From: Desulfosporosinus sp.
GTDB taxonomy: Bacteria > Bacillota > Desulfitobacteriia > Desulfitobacteriales > Desulfitobacteriaceae
Length of the DNA: 48,239 bases
Assembly (NCBI GenBank): GCA_003513495.1
Contig: DOPM01000028.1
Span: 91,391-139,629 of the forward strand
Direction of reading: 5' to 3'
Shown here: piece after piece, positions 42,621-48,239 of the stretch
How the letters are laid out: each line of letters opens with the position of its first letter
How positions within the stretch are numbered: position 1 is the first letter of the stretch
Program-made: the position numbers and the translations under genes
The notes under the pieces: model-generated
Told to the model about the DNA's origin: nothing
Seen by the model: the letters and a program-made list of their open reading frames with translations, nothing else
The model's database searches: none

Positions 42621-44093
42621 TTATTGTGTTTTTTCCAGTGTCTCCTTGATTACTTGAAATATGTGATCACTAACAACCGCTGTTCCGCCAAAAACAGTGT
42701 AATTGGAACCCTTATAATTACTAAGGAAGCTTCTAAGGGTCTCATCCTTACCTGGCTGTACTAGAAGAATTGGAGCTCCTTTGGCCGCAGCATAAGCGGA
42801 ACCGGCTAAAGCATCGGGATAATTTCCGCCGTAGGCGAAACACAGCTCATTTACATTCGTACCATAGAGTTTTTCCAATATAATCCTCGATGTATCATAC
42901 CTGTCTTGACCTCCATAACGTATTACATTTGAGCTGAAGGTTTTGAGCTTGTTTTCTATGTCAGAGCTGATAATCCCAGTTCCACCAACAATAATAATTT
43001 TTTGTGGTTTTAGTTTCTGCAGGTAATCTACGACCGTCGGAGGCAATGTATCAATTGGTGTTATTAAAATAGGCGCAGAGTTTGAAGCAGCATAACTCGA
43101 AATAGAGAGAGCATCTGGGTAGATTGCATTACTTGCAATAATCACCGTACCACCGACTGGAGGATTTAGGGTTTTTGCCACCTCCACAGCTGTGTTATCC
43201 TTATTCGAACCATATAAACGTTTAACACTAACGTTAGATATCCCTAGGGTGGACACAGCTGAGACAAATGAATTATCAACTTCACTCGGGTTAGCTATGA
43301 GGTAAACATTCCCTCCCTCGTTTATTGAGTTTTTAATGTACTCCAAGGCCTGTTGGGAATCCCTGGCGCTTCGACCGGCCAATACAATTGGAGCATTTAA
43401 TTTCTTGCTTAAGACTGAACCTAAGAGAGCATTATACCAATTGTTGCCCGGTGCCACGATTACATTATCTACTCGATTGCCTCGAGCCGCCTCTGCAATT
43501 ATTCGTGCGGTCTCATAAAGATCGTAACCTGCTAAACGATGTTTACTTACTTCGGGAGTACTTAAAGCATTTATATATACTTTGCCGTTTTTAAGTTCTG
43601 CATAAGTTCTTACCTCTGCTTGACCAACCACATCTCTGACAGCTTGTGAAATTTTTCCATCCCATCCGGTAGTCGATAGCATTGTATCAACACCAGGAAT
43701 AGCTTTTAATGCTTCGCTAACAATAACCCCGACATCTCCATTTGCAAACAAATCATTTACTGTTACAACATCTCCTGCGATTAGTCCCTTTGCTTTTGCA
43801 ATATATTCAAATTGTGCAAACATACCCTGGTAGATTGCCTTTCCCATCACATCCCGAGCATCATTACTTATAGGATCACCAAGAGGTGATAGATCATTAA
43901 TGCGCTTTTGCAAACCACGTACTATATCATCAGTTACTTCATGCATAAGAACCTTAGCATCTTCTGGCAACTTGAAATTACTATTATAAACAACCTTAAG
44001 ATCTTTTACATTCGGAACTTGTGCCACAAAGGCAACAGCTTTACCATTCAGAGCTCTTTTTGCTGCAACAAATTCCTGACCGCCTGATTTCAC
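42621..44093 (-). CDS. Cell wall-binding repeat 2 (CWB2) protein, mature part
   Basis: This is the intact reading frame of 490 codons from a GTG. The N-terminal 185 residues are a domain of unknown role. The C-terminal 300 residues contain three CWB2 repeats (PF04122-like) with motifs such as IVLAGRSARDSQQALEYI, VIIASNAIYPDALSISSYAA, ILITPIDTLPPTVVDYL, IIIVGGTGIIS and YGGNYPDALAGSAYAA. Such repeats attach surface proteins to anionic cell wall polymers. A surface protein needs a signal peptide, and the GTG start gives none. The true start appears to be at 44261, where the signal region carries an in-frame stop (see next entry). As it stands the product would stay inside the cell or not be made. 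Confidence 0.8.
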   Translation of the reverse strand: MKSGGQEFVAAKRALNGKAVAFVAQVPNVKDLKVVYNSNFKLPEDAKVLMHEVTDDIVRGLQKRINDLSPLGDPISNDARDVMGKAIYQGMFAQFEYIAKAKGLIAGDVVTVNDLFANGDVGVIVSEALKAIPGVDTMLSTTGWDGKISQAVRDVVGQAEVRTYAELKNGKVYINALSTPEVSKHRLAGYDLYETARIIAEAARGNRVDNVIVAPGNNWYNALLGSVLSKKLNAPIVLAGRSARDSQQALEYIKNSINEGGNVYLIANPSEVDNSFVSAVSTLGISNVSVKRLYGSNKDNTAVEVAKTLNPPVGGTVIIASNAIYPDALSISSYAASNSAPILITPIDTLPPTVVDYLQKLKPQKIIIVGGTGIISSDIENKLKTFSSNVIRYGGQDRYDTSRIILEKLYGTNVNELCFAYGGNYPDALAGSAYAAAKGAPILLVQPGKDETLRSFLSNYKGSNYTVFGGTAVVSDHIFQVIKETLEKTQ

Positions 44094-44261
44094 TGTAACT
44101 GTGAAATTGTCGCGTGTTCCGTACTTAACACCAGTAACTATAACTGTGTTGCTTTCATTTGATGTTATTTTACTATTAACTTTATAAACAAAATCCGTAC
44201 TTTTTAGCTGGAAGTGAGACTACAGTAATGTGACCAACATGAATATTAAAATCTTTTTCAT
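44094..44261 (-). pseudogene. Disrupted signal-peptide region of the CWB2 gene
   Basis: An ATG behind CGGAGGAATTAG starts MKKILIFMLVTLL, a clear signal-peptide beginning. It is in frame with the CWB2 protein, but codon 14 is TAG. After the stop the frame reads on (STDFVYKVNSKITSNESN) straight into the CWB2 domain. One frame over, the missing part reads TVVSLPAKK, a plausible signal-peptide end. Two compensating small indels therefore explain the break better than a single base change. Confidence 0.75.
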
Positions 44262-44521
44262 TATACTAATTCCTCCGAAACTTATTAAAATCTAACTTTA
44301 GTTTCATTTTAATTGTAAGAATAGTGAATTTCTAAATAATTGCTAAGTCTTTCATATAACTCCATGGAACAACGTTGCATATGTTGGACCAGCCTATTTG
44401 GTTCACCTAACCACCTTACATCCTCAAGTAAGGTCATTAACTACAAGATGATTAGCAAAGATAGACATGTTTCACCCCCAACTCAATGCTTAATAATAAG
44501 TTGTCTTCGACACTATTGGGG

Positions 44522-44605
44522 TAATTCCTCCTATTTTCTTTCAAGATTACTCTAATTTGATGAATTTTCAAATTACATGCTTAATGCTACTTAATTCGAA
44601 CTCGT
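44522..44605 (+). repeat. Intergenic repeat 2, copy upstream of the CWB2 gene
   Basis: Matches 32219-32302. The remaining space from 44262 to 44910 contains no gene I can support with confidence; see the small frame at 44649. Confidence 0.7.
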
Positions 44606-44648
44606 CAAATTGTGGTCAGCTTTAGTTTTATTACATTCACCGGAAATT

Positions 44649-44723
44649 ATGGCGCAAAACGGTTGTGGACAACAAGATAATGGGACGATTGGCGGTCCTC
44701 GTCAAGTAGTTTCACCTAATTAA
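44649..44723 (+). other. Very small open frame, 24 codons
   Basis: The frame reads MAQNGCGQQDNGTIGGPRQV and ends VSPN. It is polar and Gly/Gln-rich. The only ribosome-binding signal is a weak CGGAAA. It may be chance. Confidence 0.2.
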
Positions 44724-44910
44724 CTCAACTACTAATTTAGGCCATACACTCTGGAAGATGAAATATCATATGGTACTATATACCAAATTCCACCTAAACG
44801 AGTAGTGTTGGAGGATGTTAGTGTATCGGTTATCCGGAATGCTACACTAGCGAGAGAATACTTCATTGGCACATCAATAAATCACGAAATATATGAAGGG
44901 GTGGAGTAAA

Positions 44911-45438
44911 ATGTATAATAGATATAGCTCCTATCTACGACCCTATTTTGATAACACGCCAATTTTTAACCCATATAATTATCCCTTCCCTCGCAGGGCT
45001 GACGCCCCAATGTATCCAGGGAAAATGCTTCCTTTAAGGGACTACGGACCAAACCCTTTTGTAATGAATATCAAAGAGTCTTCACTACAAAATAATAATT
45101 TTCGCACCGCATTGTGGACCGGTAGTTATTTACAGCTTACTTTAATGAGCATTAATGTAGGGGATAGCATAGGATTGGAAATGCATCCCGATGTCGATCA
45201 GTTTATTCGCATTGAACAAGGACAAGGCCTTGTTATAATGGGAGATAGCAGAGATAGACTTAATTACCAGCAAAGAGTGGGTGATAATTATGTTATTTTT
45301 ATACCCGCAGGTAAATGGCACAATCTGATAAATACTGGCTGTGTACCTCTTAAATTGTACTCTATCTATGCACCTCCTCAACACCCACACGGCACTGTTC
45401 ATAAAACAAAAGCGGTTGCTGAAGAACATCACGTATAA
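44911..45438 (+). CDS. Cupin-domain protein
   Basis: This 175-residue protein has a Tyr/Pro/Asn-rich N-terminal extension (YSSYLRPYFDN, then FNPYNYPFPRR) and a single cupin domain. The metal-site residues appear in IGLEMHPDVDQFIRIEQGQG and IFIPAGKWHNLINTG; a His and a Glu/Gln replace parts of the classic HxH...E pattern. It is soluble. Functions of the family range from isomerases to spore proteins. GGAG lies 4-5 bases before the chosen ATG, inside a GAAGGGGTGGAG stretch; a start six codons earlier overlaps it. A strong terminator follows, so it is monocistronic. Confidence 0.85.
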   Translation: MYNRYSSYLRPYFDNTPIFNPYNYPFPRRADAPMYPGKMLPLRDYGPNPFVMNIKESSLQNNNFRTALWTGSYLQLTLMSINVGDSIGLEMHPDVDQFIRIEQGQGLVIMGDSRDRLNYQQRVGDNYVIFIPAGKWHNLINTGCVPLKLYSIYAPPQHPHGTVHKTKAVAEEHHV

Positions 45439-45460
45439 CTAATAGCGTAAAATTCTTACC

Positions 45461-45512
45461 AAATATAAAATACCACTGCAGGAGAATTCTTCTGCAGTGG
45501 TATTTTATATTT
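45461..45512 (+). terminator. Terminator of the cupin gene
   Basis: A perfect 21-bp stem (AAATATAAAATACCACTGCAG and complement) has a ten-base loop, with U-rich 3' arm. Confidence 0.85.
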
Positions 45513-45549
45513 GATGTTACAATCCTAATATAATCTTCCAGTTCCTCTT

Positions 45550-45727
45550 TTACAACTTTCTTTGATTTATGGGGCATGTGCCAGTATAAAAGAGGCTGTG
45601 TTCTTGGTCTACGGCTTTAAGTCTCTTTTTCATTGCGATTTTCCATGCCTCACTAATAAACCAGCTCTCCTGGTTTATAGTCGGCAGGCAATTTCTCTGG
45701 ATCCACTACCTCATATTCATTGAAAAA
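45550..45727 (-). pseudogene. Gene remnant of unknown family
   Basis: One minus-strand frame reads NEYEVVDPEKLPADYKPGE before a stop. The neighbouring frame continues ESWFISEAWKIAMKKRLKAV and runs on DQEHSLFYTGTCP to a stop inside the cupin terminator region. Together they look like the C-terminus of one protein with a frameshift. A hairpin sits exactly where the upstream part should be. I cannot name the family. Confidence 0.4.
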
Positions 45728-45761
45728 AAGGAGCTGAAAGAACTATTTTCAGCTCCCTTTT
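45723..45761 (-). terminator. Bidirectional terminator after the triple-RidA gene
   Basis: AAAAAGGGAGCTGAAA pairs with TTTCAGCTCCTTTTTTT around a short loop, with A and T runs on both sides. It lies about 85 bases after the RidA gene. Confidence 0.75.
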
Positions 45762-45845
45762 TATGATTAGCATATGAGATTTCGCCTTCACCTTCGGCAG
45801 TGTCGATTAACATTGACCGCTCTACATTTGATAATCAAATGCCCG

Positions 45846-47117
45846 TTATACTTTTGGAGGTGTTCCTTCAGCGTTTGATACAACCGCATCGATCTGGACT
45901 AAAGCATCTTTAGGTAAAGCTGATACGCCAACAGTTCTTCGTGCAGGAACACCGCTTGGGAAGAATGTTGTGTAAACTTCGTCTACAGCATCAAAATCTG
46001 CGATATTTTTAAGGAAGATATTTACTTTAACCACATCGTCCATAACGTGGTCAACACTTTCCACAATTGCTTTGATATTTTTCAAACACTGTCCAGCCTG
46101 CTCTTTTATGCCACCAGCTACCATTTCACCAGTTTTTGTGTCTAAAGGTAATTGAGCTGAAATATGATTGTAATGAGAAAAAGCTACAGTTTGTGTAGAT
46201 AGAGAACTTTTTGGTGCATTTTCCGTATTGTTTGCTTCTATGATGAGTCCATGCCTGTCTTCAATAGCTTGTGGGGGGGTACCATCTCCGTGTGACACCA
46301 CTGCTTCAATTTGTACCAAAGCATCCATAGGTAAAGCTGAAGCTGCAACTGTTGTCCGTGCAGGGACATAGGCTGCGGCCCTGGCGATAGCCGAGTCTGG
46401 GAAAAATGTTGTGTAAACTTCGTTTACGGCTTCAATATCCGAGAGGTTTTTGAGGAAGATATTAATTTTAACAATATCGTCAAAAGGAACGTCGATACTT
46501 TCTAAAATTGCCTTAATATTCTTTAAGCACTGTCCAGCCTGCTCTTTTACGCCACCGGCTACAACTCTGCCAGACTTTGGATCGATAGGTAATTGAGCTG
46601 TAATATTATTGTAATGAGAAAAAGCTACAACTTGCGTAGATAGAGGACATGTTGGCGCATTTGCCGTGTTATTTGTAAGCTTTATGAGGTCGCCTGCTTG
46701 TGGTGCGTTTGGAATTGTACCTTCAGCGTTTGAAACAAGTGCTTCAATTTGCACCAAAGCATCCATAGGCAAAGCTGCAACTGCGACATTCGTCCGTGTA
46801 GGAACATAGCCTGGGAAGAATGTTTTATAAACTTCGTCTACAGCATCAATATCTTTGATATTCTTAACGAATACAGTGATTCTAACAACATCGCTCATAA
46901 CATGGTCGATGCTTTCTACAATTGCTTTGATATTTTTAAAACACTGTTCAGCCTGCTCTTTTACACCACCAGTTACCACCTTTCCTGATTTTGGATCGAT
47001 AGGTAATTGAGCTGAAAGATTATTGTAATGAGAGAAAGCTACAGTTTGTGAATATGGACCGATACCTTTTGGAGCATTTTCCGTATTTCTTGCTAATACT
47101 GCGTTATAGTTGCTCAT
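45846..47117 (-). CDS. Three tandem RidA (YjgF/UK114) domains in one protein
   Basis: RidA proteins hydrolyse reactive enamine/imine intermediates, usually as trimers of 125-130-residue chains. Here 423 residues hold three complete domains (about 1-135, 140-282 and 290-423) with strongly similar blocks: TVAFSHYNNLSAQLPIDPKS, GGVKEQAEQCFKNIKAIVES and PMDALVQIEALVS. The catalytic arginine site is kept in each (VPTRTNVA, VPARTTVA, VPARRTVG). The GPYSQ loop near the active site is kept only in the first; the others read CPLSTQ and SSLSTQ. Inter-domain similarity at the DNA level suggests recent internal duplication. The chain may fold as a covalent pseudo-trimer. AAGGGG precedes the ATG. Confidence 0.9.
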   Translation of the reverse strand: MSNYNAVLARNTENAPKGIGPYSQTVAFSHYNNLSAQLPIDPKSGKVVTGGVKEQAEQCFKNIKAIVESIDHVMSDVVRITVFVKNIKDIDAVDEVYKTFFPGYVPTRTNVAVAALPMDALVQIEALVSNAEGTIPNAPQAGDLIKLTNNTANAPTCPLSTQVVAFSHYNNITAQLPIDPKSGRVVAGGVKEQAGQCLKNIKAILESIDVPFDDIVKINIFLKNLSDIEAVNEVYTTFFPDSAIARAAAYVPARTTVAASALPMDALVQIEAVVSHGDGTPPQAIEDRHGLIIEANNTENAPKSSLSTQTVAFSHYNHISAQLPLDTKTGEMVAGGIKEQAGQCLKNIKAIVESVDHVMDDVVKVNIFLKNIADFDAVDEVYTTFFPSGVPARRTVGVSALPKDALVQIDAVVSNAEGTPPKV

Positions 47118-47374
47118 GATAGTATTCCCCTTTATGCTAAATTTTCCAATAAATATATTTGTGTATATTTATTACCATCGCCTTGCCAATATCATATACT
47201 ACAGACTTATCCATCAAAACATACGCCTTACATTACTGATCCTAACTGTATTAGTGTACTTATTTATCAATAAATATGTATAAATGAACTGGTATTATTT
47301 TGCTTTCCTAAAAATGTGCTGATATTTATGTTGCTTTTAAGGTGACCCCTTGGTACAGCGAGACAAAGCAAGTT

Positions 47375-47593
47375 TCAATACGATTTTAGGGCATACATTT
47401 TACGCTTAAAGGTGCTATTAGGTTAACTGTACTCCCTTTCATAACGAATATAGGGGATACCATAGTTACAAGTTCCCAACCTTCGTTGCCGAGTTTATTC
47501 AACTGTGCATCAGATTCTCCATCAAATTCAAACTTTGATTTAAAACAACCCCTTTCCATCAAAAGCAACAGTTTTGTATTCCCATCTATCCAT
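47375..47593 (-). pseudogene. DUF4177-family protein gene with two frameshifts
   Basis: The start (GGAGG, then MDRWEYKTVAFDGKGLF) stops at a TAA that disappears if one T is removed from the TTTT run. The next frame then reads KSKFEFDGESDAQLNKLGNE and GWELVTMVSPIFV, the DUF4177 core. The family-typical end FKRKMYALKSY appears only in the third frame, after NLIA. Two indels in about 70 codons mark it as dead, unless the assembly is wrong. Confidence 0.7.
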
Positions 47594-47595
47594 TT

Positions 47596-47910
47596 TTAAT
47601 TCCTCCAATTCGAAATATCTTCATCTGAAAATGTTGACCTTGTTGAATTATCGCCTGTATCTGTAAGAACACCAATTTTTTTGATATCCCTTTTCCCTTA
47701 ACATAATGGACGGTACACCAAATACATTTGCTATACCGTCCGTGGGAAATAATTGATTCGTTAAAATTTTTATGGTCGTTGTTTTCCCTGATCCACTCGG
47801 TCCCAGAAACCAAAAATTTCTCCCTTTCTGACATTAAAGTTTACATCCTCTAAGGCAGTCTGATTGACAAACATTTTCTGCAAAGATTTTACTTCAATTA
47901 TATTTTCCAT
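47596..47910 (-). pseudogene. ABC transporter ATPase gene, truncated and frameshifted
   Basis: It starts MENIIEVKSLQKMFVNQTAL behind AGGAGG and reaches VRKGEIFGF. There one base is missing, and the next frame restores LGPSGSGKTTTIKILTNQLF, the Walker A region. A second shift in a run of A residues restores KIGVLTDT. The protein then runs into a stop just before the DUF4177 start. Signature, Walker B and H-loop are all absent. It is the shell of a CcmA/BcrA-type ATPase. Confidence 0.75.
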
Positions 47911-48239
47911 CTTCATTCCTCCTGATAACCGCATGCTTTAATTTGTGCAGTCTCAGAATAAAATAAGGTTAGGAAATGTTTGATAATACAAAATAATTTA
48001 CTTATAAAATTAATTTAAAATGAGAAACCTATTCTATACCAAAAAGAAAAGACGTGAGAGAATTTCACTCACGTCAAAGCATGTTTTACTCATAATCCCT
48101 CAACCCCTTTATTTGTCAAGGTTTCTGACGTTGCAAAGTCTGCATTTAAAATTATTTATATATTATAATTAGAATATGAACACGGCCCCACCGGAAATCC
48201 AAGATCAAACTCTTTTTTATAAACGCTAAAATAAAAGTG
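47911..48239 (-). other. Right-end intergenic region
   Basis: A minus-strand TTGACA with ATTATG 17 bases on could be a promoter for the decayed operon. A 19-codon frame (MSKTCFDVSEILSRLFFLV, ATG behind GAGGG) overlaps the hairpin at 48051-48075, an arrangement like a leader peptide with an attenuator. No larger gene is visible up to the window end. Confidence 0.35.
48051..48075 (-). terminator. Terminator or attenuator hairpin near the right end
   Basis: A perfect 8-bp stem (GACGTGAG/CTCACGTC) has a nine-base loop and is followed by TTTTCTTTTT on the minus strand. Confidence 0.75.

Noticed and set aside
1..48239. CRISPR array, rRNA operon, intact tRNA, integrase or complete insertion sequence
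   Set aside because: None was found on reading both strands; the only repeats are hairpins, two REP-like elements and the two intergenic repeats listed.

Overview
The window (48.2 kb, AT-rich, most genes on the minus strand) looks like a strictly anaerobic, spore-forming Firmicute close to Peptococcaceae/Desulfitobacteriaceae. The evidence is a pyruvate:ferredoxin oxidoreductase, an exported [FeFe]-hydrogenase, UGA-encoded selenoproteins of the glycine/betaine reductase family, YjcZ-like tiny membrane proteins of the kind found in endospore formers, and Gram-positive ribosome-binding sites. The genus is an inference.

Layout. 0-4.7 kb: a sigma-54 activator of the AcoR type, three tandem tiny membrane proteins, a CxxCxxCC (YkgJ-type) protein, a 37-residue gene with its own promoter, and adenylate kinase. 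4.85-12 kb: two convergently organised minus-strand operons, each headed by a cobalamin riboswitch with a terminator. One encodes a 33-residue membrane peptide, an SSS-family symporter and both subunits of a substrate-specific reductase protein B, one of them a selenoprotein. The other encodes selenoprotein A (GrdA) and GrdC. Together they should take up an N-substituted glycine (betaine is my best guess) and reduce it to an amine and acetyl phosphate. GrdD is not in the window. 12.1-17 kb: a four-cluster ferredoxin protein, then a membrane-anchored, Tat-exported [FeFe]-hydrogenase module (HydA, HybA-like, HybB/NrfD-like).

17.5-24 kb: a TetM-like ribosomal GTPase fused to a YacP/Rae1-type NYN nuclease, the multidomain DNA ligase LigD (visibly GC-richer), and a GNAT/YoaP protein. 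24.3-28.7 kb: a methyltransferase, then a compact operon of a helical-repeat protein, a MoxR-like AAA+ ATPase and a VWA/zinc-peptidase-like protein. 28.8-30.7 kb: a Na+/phosphate cotransporter behind four 11-bp-phased PhoP-box repeats. 30.7-36 kb: a frameshifted lipoprotein gene and pyruvate:ferredoxin oxidoreductase.

36.3-48.2 kb is more accessory and partly decayed. It holds DUF2294, a ruined CPBP protease, DUF1450, an FAD oxidoreductase, an Ada-type zinc domain protein, a tRNA 3'-end fragment beside a GC-rich radical SAM gene, a cell-wall-binding (CWB2) protein whose signal-peptide region carries an in-frame TAG, a cupin, a triple-RidA protein, and frameshifted ABC-ATPase and DUF4177 genes. 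Two short intergenic repeats flank the CWB2 gene and recur next to each other beside the lipoprotein gene.

Strongest leads: cobalamin-riboswitch control of a selenocysteine-dependent reductase whose partner subunit lacks the expected pyruvoyl-forming cysteine; the ribosomal GTPase-NYN nuclease fusion; and the repeat/MoxR/VWA-peptidase operon.
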